Below, one piece after another: positions 25,155-37,182 of a DNA stretch of 59,028 nt. The DNA is from Lingula anatina (taxonomy: Eukaryota; Brachiopoda; Lingulata; Lingulida; Lingulidae). The translations under genes and the position numbers were made by a program. A model generated the notes under the pieces. It ran no database searches. It was not told the origin of the DNA and worked only from the letters and a program-made list of their open reading frames with translations. The stretch is taken from contig NW_019775486.1 in assembly GCF_001039355.2 (NCBI RefSeq), positions 179,074 through 238,101 of the forward strand, in the 5' to 3' direction. Each line of letters begins with the position of its first letter. Within the stretch, counting starts at the first letter, position 1.

Positions 25155-25916
25155 ATTTAAAAAAATAATAATAATAAACCACTTTAAAAGGGGTAGTGAT
25201 TGAAATTTAACCCATTTATGTTTACTTCATTTCAATTCACTTTTTGGTAATAGTTCTACAAATTAAAGCACCAGGAGTTAGTTGAATGAGTAATTTGGAT
25301 GAGTTTGTTTTGAAAACAATGCTTTTGCTTCTAGAATTGGATTTACGCAACATGCAATATTGGCATTTTTAATGCTTCCATTTTTTAATGATTCAAGTGT
25401 GCAATATTGGCATTTTTAATGCTTCCATTTTTTACTTTCAGTATGGAGGGAGAATTGCAGATAACGAAGATAATTTTTACGACATGTATAGGCAGTATAA
25501 ATGCTTAGTAGCCAAAGAGAATGAATGTAAACAGGTAAATATGATCTATCTTGGTTGAAACTTTTCTATTCCCAGGTACTCTGTGATAACTGTCATGCAA
25601 ATGGTTTTTCTGAGAATTAGACCAGCCCAGTACTATCGTTTTACGTTTTCAAATTCACTGTTGTGCAGAAAAATGAAGTTCAGTCACCATTCCCCCCTGC
25701 CTATATACAGGTACCAATGCTCTTATAAACTATCCAGTCTTGGATTGGCTTATTTTGTGACCATTCCATTATTTCTGTCTTGGATATACAGCTGGATGGG
25801 GGATGGATGGGGTGTCAAAATCTATTAATTCTCATTATTATTTACGTTTTTTCTTACAGTGTCTGAACCCTTGCAGTTATGAGTTCTTTGGACCAGAGCG
25901 TTGTAGACAAGAATGT
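22759..25916 (+). CDS. ANOS1: Anosmin-1-like secreted protein, N-terminal exons (partial)
   Basis: Anosmin-1 is a secreted extracellular-matrix protein (Cys-rich region, WAP domain, fibronectin III repeats) involved in FGF and heparan-sulfate signalling. Three distinct exons are visible, all in phase 0: 22759-22914, 24881-24973 (again at 25442-25534) and 25860-25916. Exon 1 encodes a signal peptide with hydrophobic core FLGTILLLITSGVSS and the start of the Cys-rich region (AQCKANCLQQ). Exon 2 supplies KCLVAKENECKQ and exon 3 CLNPC and RCRQEC. The cysteine order CxxxC ... C ... CxxCxxxC ... CxxxC matches the anosmin N-terminal Cys-rich segment, not a generic Cys-rich protein. Exon 3 ends in a good donor (tgt-gtaagt), but no WAP or fibronectin exon follows in the window, so the gene is truncated here, probably by the join at 27013. 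The assignment rests on about 100 residues. Confidence 0.72.
24588..25600 (+). repeat. Duplicated block containing anosmin exon 2, joined at a single N
   Basis: The stretch from an (AAAT)n tract through exon 2 to tgcaaatggttttt (about 24580-25049) is followed by one N at 25050 and then repeated (about 25055-25600). The copies differ by a few bases, by the length of the AAAT tract, and by a 46-bp internal duplication before the second exon copy. This looks like two overlapping haplotype contigs placed end to end, not a true exon duplication. Confidence 0.85.
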
Positions 25917-27083
25917 GTAAGTATTATTGTGTAATAATCAGTCAGGTGACTATATACTTGATCTAAATAAGGAATTTTGAATTTTCTCAAATTAAATTTG
26001 GCCATGATATCACTACTATGAATAGCTTTTTTTCTTCTGTCACACTGTCCATTTGTTGAAGCTGCATAAATGCCATACCATAAACCACTATTATTGAGGA
26101 CTATTTGACATATGAAGACAGAGAGTCACATGACAAAGTGCTGCTCATAACATCTTGCTACTGAAAACCTTATGCATCATTGTTGATTTCACTCATGGTA
26201 GTGTATGTATGTCACGTAAAGGTGATTTGTAGCTTAAGGTTGTGTTGAGAATTTCTTACAAGAATGTTTATTATTTGTTCTGTTATCATCCAGGAAGGAA
26301 AGACTGCTCATAAGATGCATTGATATTTTTTTCTCATATTTCACCACATTGCCACGGCCCATGCATTGTTTTTTGGTGTCAGATAAGTTTAGACTGTTAC
26401 AAGTTAATGCAAATGTGACAGCTGATGTTCCCATGCCAGTGTTCCAGGTTGTCTTTGTTTCTTGGCTATTACCGCTTATTTCTAATGCACTTATTGCATT
26501 ATCTCTGGCTTAGTAATTTTGTGGTAATATTTGGGTTGTGAATTAGCTCTCAGATTTTGCAGTGCCCATTTTCATTACAATTATCCAATAGAGTCAGTAA
26601 GGGCAAATCCAGCTATAAAAGTCTATTATAATAATTTCGTCTTGACGCTCTATTAGTATGAGTGTTTCCTTCATCACTGTCAACAAGCTTCCTGTCTTTC
26701 TGACATTTTAATGAAAACCATTGTGCAATCATATCCTAACTGCAGCTTGCTTTTCCTGGCACTTACCACACAGTTTTTACCTGAAGAATTGTCAGTGTGT
26801 GTGTGTGTATATTTTTTATAGAACATACCTCAGGATTTGTTTTGCTCTAGACAAACAATCTAATTCTTGAAGAATATAATGAATAGAATATAGTGTTATA
26901 TATTTTCTAACCTCAAAGTTTTTTTGAATATCTAAAATTGAAAATTAAGCAAATTATTCCACAGTGGAATATAATGTACATTGTCATTTTTCACTCAGCT
27001 CTGTGCAGAAACNCTAAAAACTAAATAGACTTCCATTAACTTGACATATCGGAAGGACATTAAGATATTTGTGATTAACCTAC
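25917..27083. other. Non-coding stretch with a contig join (N at 27013)
   Basis: No exon is recognised on either strand. The anosmin-like gene should continue rightwards and the mucin-like gene leftwards through this stretch, yet neither does. A single N at 27013 suggests a scaffold join. Confidence 0.55.
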
Positions 27084-30000
27084 CATCTACGAAAAGCAGA
27101 CGGATATCACCCGTATCGGATGTCGGTTCCGGCGTCTGACAGGCACAGCCCGTGGAAGCAACAGGTGTGGTCGACGTCGTTGAACTGTCTTCTGAACTTG
27201 TAAGTATTTCTTCGCTAGAAGCTGATGAGCCTCCAGCAAGCGTAGTGCCTACTGTTGTACCAGCATCTGTGCGGGTGGCCCCTACTGTGGTCTCTCTAAC
27301 CTGATTCTCTGACTCAAGTGTAGGATTTAATGTCACTACTCCATTCACTAACCCCTCTGTGCTGGAAGGACCTGCTGTCCCAGAGTGAATGGAAGGCGGA
27401 AGAGTGGCAGTTGTAGTGAAATCCCCTGCGTTGCTGCTTGAGACAGTTTCTGCTCCTGGATTTGTAGTAACCCCTTCTGCATCAGTGGTCATAGGAGGAG
27501 TGGTTTTGGCATCAGCAGTGGTAATAGGAGGAGTGGTTTCGGCATCAGCAGTGGTAAAAGGAGGAGTGGCTTCGGCATCAGCAGTGGTTATAGGAGGAGT
27601 GGTTTCGGCATCAGCAGTTGCGATAGAAGTGGTTTCTGCATAAGTATTGGTGGTAGAAATAGTAGAATATGCATCAATAGTAGTGGTTTCTACATCACCA
27701 GTGGCGGTATAAGAAGTGGTTTCATCATCAGCGGTGTTGGTTGGAGTAGTAGTGGTGTCTGCATCAACAGTGGTGGTAGAAAAAGTGGTTTGAGAACCAG
27801 AAGTGGTGGTAGGAATTCCGGTTTCTGCAGGAGTTGCAGTGGTGTCTACATTGCTGGTAGGGGAAACGGTTTCTGTATTAGTAGTGGTGGTTTTAGAAGG
27901 GGTTCCTGCAACAGTGTGGGTAGCTGTAGTGGATTCCGCAGCAATGGTTGTTGAAGTATTTGTTCTTTTTTCAACAGTGTTGCTAGGACTTGTGGTGTCT
28001 GCATCAGCTGTAGTGGTAGGAACAGCCCTTTCTGTATCAGCAGTGGTCATGGATGAAGTGTTCCCTGCATCAGCAGTAGTGGCAGGTAAAGCGGTTTCTG
28101 CCTGACCGGTGGTGGTAAGTTCATCAGCAGTGGTGTAGGGACTATTGGTTTCCACAGCAGCGGTGGTGGTGGTAGTAGTGCTAGTTTCTGCACCAGCAAC
28201 GGTGGAAGTACTGGTTTTTGCATCAGCAGGGGTAGACAGAAAAGCATTTTCTGTGGCAGTGGTAGTAGGAGCAGTAATGTCTTCATCCCCATCAGTGGTA
28301 GAGGTAGTACCTTCTGCAGCAGTGCTGGTTGGAACAATTGTTTCCACATCAGCGGTGGGGACAAGAGTGGTAGTTTCAACAACAATGGTAGTATCAGTGC
28401 TGATTTCTGAATCCGCATTAGTGGTGAGAGAAATGGTATCTGCATCAGCAGCAGGGGTAGAAGTTTCTGCAGCAACCATGGTGGTAGTAAGAATGGTTTC
28501 TGCATCAGTACCAGTGGTAGGAGTGGTGGTTCCTTCATTAACATTGGTAGGAGTAGTGGTATATGCATCAGCTGTGGTGGTCAAGTCAGCTCCTTCTGCA
28601 TCAAGAGTGGTAGATGTTTCAATAGTGGTGGTAGCAGAAATGGCTTCTAAATGGTCTGTGGTGGTTGGTGCATTGGATTTTGCATTATCATTCGTGGTTT
28701 CTCCAGCAATTGTGGTAACAGTGCTGGTTTTTATGTCAGCAGCAGTGGTATGGGAAGTAGTTTCTGCATCAATTATGACGCTAGAAGCAGTGCCTGTTAC
28801 AGCAGCGTGAGTTGGAGCAGTGGTTTCTACATCAGATGTTGTGGGAACAGAAGAGTTTTCTGCATCAGCAGTCGTTGCTGGTTCAGTAGTACTGGAAGCA
28901 GTGGTGGTGGGGCCAGTAGTTTCAGCATCTGTAATGGTTGTGGAAATAGCTGTTTTTGTATCAGAAGACGTAGCTGAATCAGTAGTGGCTGTTGAATCAG
29001 AGACTGTGTTAGTTGTTCCTGCATTGAGGCCTGTACTTGTTATTTCTGTGCCAGATACTGTGCTAGTGGTCCCTACATTAGAGACTGTGCTAGAAGTGCC
29101 TGTATCAGTGACTGTGCTAGATGGTACACGACTTGGGGCTGTTGTAATTGTTCCACCATAGACTGTGCTTGTTGTCAGTGTATCATCTAAAGCACTAGTG
29201 ATTTTCAAATCGCGGACAGTGGTTTCTGTATCAGACACTATTCTTGTTGTTCCTGCATCATCTGTACCAGTTGATTCTACATCAATACTAGTACTAGTAG
29301 TGTCTGCTGCAAAGGATGTACCAGTAGTTTTAGCTCCAATGGCAGTGCTAGTGGTGTCAGCAGTTGTCATAGTACTAGTCTCTGCATCATTACTAACACC
29401 AGTGGTATCAAATGCAACGGATGCACCCGTAGTTTTAGGAGTTGCACTAGTGGTTTCAGCTGCATTGCTTGCACGGGTTTCTTCAGCATCAATACTAGTA
29501 CTAGCGGTATCTACTGCAAGAGTTGTAGCAGTAACTCTGGTGGTAATGCTGGTTGTTTCGCCTGTGGTGGTTTTACCACTTGTTCCTGCGTCAATACTAG
29601 AAGTAGTGGTGTCTACTGCAACGGTTGTACCAGTTTTAATACTAGTGGTTTCAGCTGCATTGGCTGTATCAGTTGTTTCTTCATCAATACTAGAGGTTGT
29701 GGTGTGTACTGTAACAGACGTACCAGATGTTTCAGCTCTAGTGGTTACACTTGTTGTTTCTGCATCAATAGTAGTGCTAGTGGTGTCTACTGTGCTGGAT
29801 GAACCAGAAGTTGCAAATCCATTGGTAGGGCTTGTGGTTTCAGCTGTAGTGGTTGCACCAGTAGTTTCTGCGTCAATACTAGTACTAGTGGTGTCCACTG
29901 CAACGGATGTACCAGAAGTTCTGGCTCTAATGGTTGGACTTGTGGTATCAGACGCAATGGTTGTTCCAGTTGTCTTTGCATCAATAGTAGTACTAGTGAT

Positions 30001-33000
30001 GTCTCCTGCAATGGACGTACCAGTAGTTTCAGCTCTTGTGGTAGTACTTGTGGTTTCAGCTGCAGTGGTTGTTCTAGTTCTTTCTGCATCAGTACTCGTA
30101 CTAGTGGTGTCTCTTGCATGGGATGTACCAGAAGTTCCAGGTCCACTGGTGGGACTTGTGGTTTCAGCCGCAATGGTTGTTTCAGTTGTTTCTGCATCAA
30201 TAGTAGTGCTAGTGATGTCTACTGCAATGGACGTACCAGTAGTTTCAGCTCCACTTGTAGTACTTGTGGTTTCAGCTGCAGCGATTGTTTTAGTTGTTTC
30301 TGCATCAGCAGTGGTGTCTAATTCATGGGATGTACCAGTAGTTTCAGCTCTTGTGGTAGGTCTTGTAGTTTCAGCCGCAGTGGCTGTACCTATTGTTTCT
30401 GCATCAGTACTCGCACTAGTGGTGTTTACTGCATGGGATCTACCAGAAGTTGCAGCTCCACTGGTAGTACTTGTGGTTTCAGCTGCAGTGGTTGTTCCAG
30501 TTGTTTCTGCATCCATAACAGTACTAGCAGTGTTTACTGCAATGAATGTACCAGTAGTTTCAGTTTTTCTGGAAGAACTTGTTGTTTCAGATGCAATAGC
30601 ATAACCAGTTGTTTCTGCATCAGAACTCGTACTAGTGGTGTCCAATTCATGGGATGTACCAGTAGTTTCAGCTCTTGTGGTAGGACTTGTGGTTTCAGCT
30701 GCAGTGGCTGTACCGATTGTTTCTGCATCAGTACTCGCTTTAGTGGTGTCTTCTTCATGGGATGTACCAGAAGTTGCAGTTCCACTGGTGGGACTTGTGG
30801 TTTCACCAGCAGTTGTTCTACCTGTTGTTTCTGCATCATTACTCGTACCAGTGGTGTCTACTGCATGGGAAGTACCAGAAGTTCCAGGTCCACTGGTAGG
30901 ACTTGTGGTTTCAGCTGCAGNCAGTACTCGCTTTAGTGGTGTCTATTTCATGGGATGTACCAGAAGTTGCAGATCCACTGGTAGGACTTGTGGTTTCAGC
31001 TGCAGTTGTTGTACCAGTTGTTTCTGCATCAGTACCCGCACTAGTGGTGTCTACTGCATGGGATGTACCAGAAGTTGCAGCTCCACTGGTGGGACTTGTG
31101 GTTTCAGCTGCAGTTGTTGCACCAGTTGTTTCTGCATCAGTACTCGCACTAGTGGTGTCTACTGCTTGGGATGTACCAGAAGTTGTAGCTCCACTGGTGG
31201 GACTTGTGGTTTCAGCTGCAGTTGTAGTACCAGTTGTTTCTTCATCCATAATTGTACTAGCGGTATCTACTGCAATGGATGTGCCAGTAGTTTCACCTCT
31301 TTTTGTAGTCCTTGTGGTTTCACCTGCAGCTGTTGTACCCGTTGTTTCTGCATCAGTACTCGCTTTAGTGGTGTCTATTTCATGGGATGTACCAGAAGTT
31401 GCATATCCACTGGTAGGACTTGTGGTTTCAGCTGCAGATGTTGTACCAGTTGTTGCTGCATCAGTGCTCGCACTAGTGGTGTCTTCTGCATGGGATGTAC
31501 CAGAAGTTCCAGCTCCACTGGTAGGACTTTTGGTTTCAGCTGCAGATGTTGTACCAATTGTTTCTGCATCCATAATTGTACTAGCGGTATCTACTTCAAT
31601 GGATGTGCCAGTAGTTTCACCTCTTTTTGTAGTCCTTGTGGTTTCAGCTGCAGTTGTTGTACCCGTTGTTTCTGCATCAGTACTAGCTTTAGTGGTGTCT
31701 ATTTCATGGGATGTACCAGAAGTTGCAGATCCACTGGTAGGACTTGTGGTTTCAGCTGCAGTTGTTGTACCACTTGTTTCTGCATCAGTACCCGTACTAG
31801 TGGTGTCTACTGCATGGGATGTACCAGAAGTTGCAGCTCCACTGGTAGGACTTGTGGTTTCACCTGCAGTTGTTCTACCTGTTGTTTCTGTATCAGTACT
31901 CGTACTAGTGGTGTCTACTGCATGGGATGTACCAGAAGTTCCAGGTCCACTGGTAGGACTTGTGGTTTCAGCTGCAGTTGTTGTACCCGTTGTTTCTGCA
32001 TCAGTACTCGCTTTAGCGGTGTCTACTTCATGAGATGTACCAGAAGTTGCAGATCCACTGGTAGGACTTGTGGTTTCAGCTGCATTTGTTGTACCAGTTG
32101 TTTCTGCATCAGTACTCGTACCAGTGGTGTCTACTGCTAAGGATGTACCAGAAGTTGCAGATCCACTGGTAGGACTTGTGGTTTCAGCTGCATTTGTTGT
32201 ACCAGTTGTTTCTGCATCAATAGCAGCACTAGTGGTGCCTACTGCATGGGATGTACCAGAAGTTACAGCTCCACTGGTGGGACTTGTGGTTTCAGCTGCA
32301 GTTCTTGTACCAGTTGTTTCTGCATCAATAGTAGCACTAGTGGTGTCTACTGCATGAGATGTACCAGAGGTTACAGCTCCACTGGTGGGACTTGTGGTTT
32401 CAGCTGCAGTTGTTGTACCAGTTGTTTCTGCATCAGTACTCGTACCAGTGGTGTCTACTGCTAAGGATGTACCAGAAGTTGCAGCTCTAGTGGTAGTACT
32501 TGTGGTTTCAGCTGCAGTTGTTGTACCAGTTGTTTTTGCGTCATTACTTGCACTGGTGTTGTCTACTGTACTGGATGTACCAGAAGTTGCAACTCCATTG
32601 TTAGCACTTGTGGTTTCAGCTGCATTGGTTGTTCCAGTTGTTTCTGCATCAACAGTAGTTCTACTGGAGTCCACTGCTAAGGATGTACCAGATGTTGGAG
32701 TTTTTATGGTAGTACTTGTGGTTTTAACTGCAGCAGTTGTACCCGTTGTTTCTGAATCAGTACTCATACTTGTTGGGTCTACTGCATGGGATGTACCAGA
32801 AGTTGCAGCCCCACTTGTGGAACTTGTGGTTTCACCTGCAGTGGTTGTTCCAATTATTTCTGCATCAATAGTAGTACTAGTGATGTCTACTGCAATGGAC
32901 GTACCAGTGGTTACAGCTCTTGTGGTAGTACTTGTGGTTTCAGCTGCTGTGATTGTTTTGGTTGTTTCTGCATCAGTACTTGTACTAGCGGTGTATCTTG

Positions 33001-34635
33001 CATGGGATGTACCAGGAGTTGCAGCTCCACTGGTAGGACTTGTGGTTTCAGCCGCAGTGGTTGTTCCAGTTGTTTCTGCATCCATAATAGTACTATCGTT
33101 GTCAACTGCATGGGATGTACTAGTAGTTTCAGTTTTTCTTGAAGAACTTGTTGTTTCAGATGCAATAGCATAACCAGTGGTTTCTGCATCAGAACTCGTA
33201 CTAGTGGTGTCTAATTCATGCGATGTACCAGTAGTTTCAGCTCTTGTGGTAAGACTTGTGGTTTCAGCTGCAGTGGTTGTTCCAGTAGTTTCTGTAGCAA
33301 TACTGGTACTAGTGGTGTCTACTGTAAGGGGTGTACCAGAAGTTTCAGCTCTTGTGGTTGTACTTGAGGCTGCACTGGCTGTACCAGTAGTTTCTGCAGC
33401 AATACTAGTAGTAGTGGTGTCTGATGCAACGGATGTCCCCATAGTGGTAGTTCTAGTGGTAGTGCTAGTTGTTTCGGAAGCAATGGTAGTACCAGTTGTT
33501 TCAGGACCAATACTAGAAATGTCCAATGCAACGGATGCACCAGCAGTCGTAGCTCCAGTGGTAGAACCAGTGGTTTCAGCGGCAGTTCTTGTTCCAGCCG
33601 TTTCTGCATCAAAACTAGTACTTGTACTGGTACTAGTGGTGTCCAGTGCAATAGATGTTCCTCTAGTTGCAGCTTCAGAGGTAGCACTTGTGGTTCCGGC
33701 TGCATTGGTTGTAGCAGTAGTTTCTGCATCAATACTAGCACTTGTGGTTTCAGCTGCAAACAATAAACCAGTAGTTTTATCTCCACTGGACGTACCAGAA
33801 GGGACCTCTGCTGTGATTTCACTGTTTGTTTCTCCGTCGATTTCTGTTACTGGGTCCGTCATAGCATTTACCACTGTGGGAGATGTGCTCATTTTAATGA
33901 TGGTTGTTTCAACAGGACTGACGTCTGTAGTAGCACTAGTAATTCCTCTCGGTTGCGATGTTGCGAATTGTGTATAAAACGTCGTTACAGTCCCAGTGTA
34001 GTGTGATGTTGTACTTTCCCAAATTGAGTCAAAAATGCTCTGAGTTGTTGCATGGGATTGTGCGCTGTGAATCAACATGGTGCATGTGCATATGGAGACT
34101 GTGTCCTGTGACGTTGTGGCTGTAAATATTATATTTAAAACAAAAAAGTGACAAATTTTTTAAAAATTATTTTAATTTAATTACTAAAATGCAACAATAC
34201 ATTTTAATAAATTCGTCCATCAGAAATACGCTATAGTTGGGAATAGGTGGCGATGTTTTCTATTTAAAGACCTGACCAAAATTCTTTTTTTTTTTTTTTT
34301 TTTTGTCTTAATTATTGTTTAGGGAAATCTCGTTTCTTTGGTTAGATTATGAATTGAGTATTATTTTAGATATTCTATCATCCAACCAGTTTCGAAAGGA
34401 ATGCGTAACAATCTTTAAATTTCTTTCGCATTCTTGTTTTTTATAATACGCTTTTAAAGTATTTGTGCACTGAGAAGTTAAAGATAGAGTACTGCAGACT
34501 TCAAATTTGCCTTTTTGATGATGTGTTAAAATGACCGTCTTATATCCAAAAAAGTAAAAATATTATATTCTTACCGCACGTGAGTCCCCAGAATAGACAC
34601 CACTGAATAAGCAGCCGAACAAGGAGAAGAAACAT
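27084..34635 (-). CDS. Giant secreted mucin-like Thr/Ser-rich repeat protein (3' end missing)
   Basis: Two exons are seen. The first (34575-34635) encodes MFLLLVRLLIQWCLFWGLTC, a clear signal peptide, and ends in the donor g-gtaaga. The second (27084-34119, acceptor tttacag) joins in phase to read ATTSQDTVSICTCTM and then runs open for about 7 kb. After a roughly 100-residue unique Thr/Ser-rich lead it consists of 36-residue repeats built on DAETTGTT, AAETTSPTSG, ATSGTSHAVDTTS. These pass into a degenerate Thr/Ala/Asp-rich part with a 12-residue TTPPITTADAE repeat near 27488-27630, then a short non-repetitive tail with CACQTPEPTSDTGDIRLLFVDG before the donor gatg-gtaggt. Composition predicts dense O-glycosylation and an extended secreted or surface coat protein. 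The continuous frame is broken only at a single N (30921), where the repeat consensus lacks 24 bases. I do not recognise the family beyond mucin-like. The 3' exons are not in the window, so whether it is membrane-anchored is unknown. Confidence 0.75.
29230..33780 (-). repeat. 108-bp coding minisatellite array (36-residue units)
   Basis: Repeat units recur at exactly 108 bp (for example ggatgtacca at 31061 and 31169). Units are most alike between about 30300 and 32600 and more diverged towards both ends. Because 108 is divisible by three, all frames stay open over long distances, producing long spurious open frames on the opposite strand. Roughly 40 units are present; the true number is uncertain because of the join at 30921. 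Confidence 0.9.
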
Positions 34636-37182
34636 CTCTGGATCGGTTCTTTTTCAAATTTCCATTAGAAAGAATAAAGGAGCTTCTATCCAGACGATCA
34701 AACAGGATATGATCCACAGTAGGCAGGTTGTTTGTGTCTTCACGGTTTCCCTTGACTCTTCCTGTATTGTCATTATTACATGATCGATATTTTGTATGAA
34801 CATAATTTGGAGAGGTTGCATTCGATAATTGGCACCAAATATTAATGACAACAAGCTATGTTTAGGATCAGATAACATTCTTAGGACTCTCATATTTGTG
34901 TTATTGTGAGAAAGTGTTCTTATGACAGACAGACACGTGCCAGTTACATGTCCTTACTTAGAACTACAATGTAGCAAGTTAATGTAAGCTTGTACCCTAA
35001 TAGTAATAAGTGTCTCGATACGTAACCTTGTGGTGTCATGATAGTAGTACACGAAAATGAGTTGAATTGAATATCAGGTAATACGGTTGATTTCCCCTTG
35101 GAAAATAAGGCCGGTTGTTTGGGAATCTATTGTGAAGTCACTGGATTGAGCCCTTCAGCTAAGAACATTTGTTTGAATTTATTTTGTCTTCACGTTGAAT
35201 TGGAAGTACACGATTTCGTTCTTCTGAAAGTGCTATATCATCCCCAAGAATGATTTTACAAGCACTGTTAACAATCATCATAATGAAAAACAAACATTTC
35301 TTTTTACCCTTATATATGAAATGACCGTGAGGCACTTTTATAAAAGCTTTACTAGAAATTAATTTAGCAACTTGGATAGTGCGATGGAAGAACGTAGGTG
35401 GAATTTTGTAACTGCTTCTTGCGCTATGTCTAGGAAATTAGTCTTTCGGAAAAAATTAATTTCGTTGGAATCACAAGTTGAAATGAGTACGCTATTATTA
35501 ATCGATTCATCATAATTTTCTATGTACAAATATCTTTAACATAATCATAAAAACAATGTGTACCGATGCAAAAAATCATACAAAAATGGATTTTACCTCA
35601 AAATATCGACTGCGCCTGCAATTCGAAACTATTTCAATAGATTCGTGGGTTTTTCGACAGCATTTAGTATCAAGACAGTATCTAAAAGAACAATCGAATT
35701 CTTACATAATGCCCTTTGTTAATAATAGATCGCCTAACTGGAGGGCGAGTAACGCGTCAGCTCTATTAGACTAAGGCACGGTTTATGATACGATCTGCGC
35801 TGATCCAATGAGGTTATTTTCAATACCACTCAACGTTCACAGCTGTAATGAAAATAAAGAAAAAAATCGATGTTGATGTGTTTGAACGTTAAGCAGCTTA
35901 GAAAGGGGGCTCCAGGTAACGTTTACCTCATACCGATTTTGGCGTGTGATGATGCGATAGACAGGCTTATTGAATACAGGTATAATAACGTATTGTCGGT
36001 AGTCAGCATACAGTGCAGTATACAGCATTTAGGAAATATTTTGGAAATTTCAGCAATTTTCACATTATCACCACAGCGTTCCCTTTAAGAAATTACTGTC
36101 TATAAATATCTATAAATATCGAGAGCTAAATAGTTATCACGTCCTGAGTGAAAGTGATCAATCTCTATCTCAGTTAGCCTTTAAAAGTGGCTCAAAAAGT
36201 AGAAACTTAGATATCAGTTGTTAATTCCAGGTCCGTAAGGAGGGGGGTTCGGGGGGTTCGAAAGAACCCCCCTTTTGCTGGGAAAAGGTCCCTTCTTGGT
36301 AAAATTTTATCTAGGTACATGAAGGTTTCATGGTAAAAGGTCCACTTTTTCAGAAAAGAATCCCCCTTTTGAAATTGCCGGCTACAGGCCTGTAATTCTA
36401 TGCACGATTTGCATATGGTAGGCTACATTTCATGCCTTGGTAATTGAAGAAATATGACTCAGAAAGAGTTGAAAATTCCAGGAAATTTAAAGTATATGCT
36501 GTATAAAGGTATAGCGCTCCTTGTGCCACCTTTAGAAACGTTTTCCTGGATATAACTCAGTTGCTTTCACAGTCATGAGAAGAAAGTTGCCATTGGGCAT
36601 TTACAAAGATACTTTAAGATTATATAGTTCCTAAGATTATATTGTTTCAATGCTTACTTTCAGGCAGCGAGAAACATTCTTTAAATTATTTTTTCTGGCG
36701 TTTTTGCTATTTATTCTTATGTTGCACATTCATTCACAACGGATTTCTGTCATTCAATAATTATTTTTATAACATAATTATTTTTATAACAGCAACAGTA
36801 ACGGCAGCAAGAATATTAGTAATAATAATAATAATTACAGCAACTATATGTTCTCGATGGACAGTCATCGCATAGTCCGCACTTCACCAAATCCATCCAT
36901 AGGTACATCCCCACCCCCAGGGATTCTATGACCCTATTACTATTATTTATCCTCAAAATTCTACGTTCCTCACTCTAGTGGCCCAGGGGGAGAAAGCGGA
37001 CATTATAGACGCACATCGGGATCACACGGTCCTCTACTTTTACACAAATGTGCAGAATAAAGTGTATATCATTCAGTGCTATTTTAAAAAGTCAATATGC
37101 CTAGAATAGACCAATTGATGCATTTGTAGTGTCAGGGGGGATGAAAAACCCCGTCGTCCATTTAAATACCATTGGTTGTGTA
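34636..37182. other. Intergenic region between mucin-like and oxidase genes
   Basis: No exon is recognised. It includes the 5' flank of the mucin-like gene (minus strand), a MITE at 36228-36392, and the 3' flank of the oxidase gene at its right end. A short minus-strand open frame at 34654-34893 overlaps the mucin 5' region but has no splice signals or recognisable content. Confidence 0.5.
36228..36392. mobile_element. MITE with CAGGYC terminal inverted repeats and G-rich arms
   Basis: The left end reads CAGGTCCGTA and the reverse complement of the right end reads CAGGCCTGTA. Further in, the left arm has ggggggttc and the right arm gaatccccc. The 165-bp element is flanked by taattc on both sides (36222-36227 and 36393-36398), a plausible 6-bp target-site duplication. 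It has no coding capacity. The ends resemble hAT-type elements, but the assignment is tentative. Confidence 0.72.

Noticed and set aside
28145-28810. Long plus-strand Val/Ser-rich open frames opposite the mucin-like gene
   Set aside because: They are the antisense of a stop-poor repeat array, lack signal peptide or splice context, and the minus strand has a coherent gene structure.
34654-34893. Minus-strand open frame just upstream of the mucin signal-peptide exon
   Set aside because: It ends 18 bases before the start codon of the signal-peptide exon in another frame, has no recognisable content, and is probably 5' UTR or flank.
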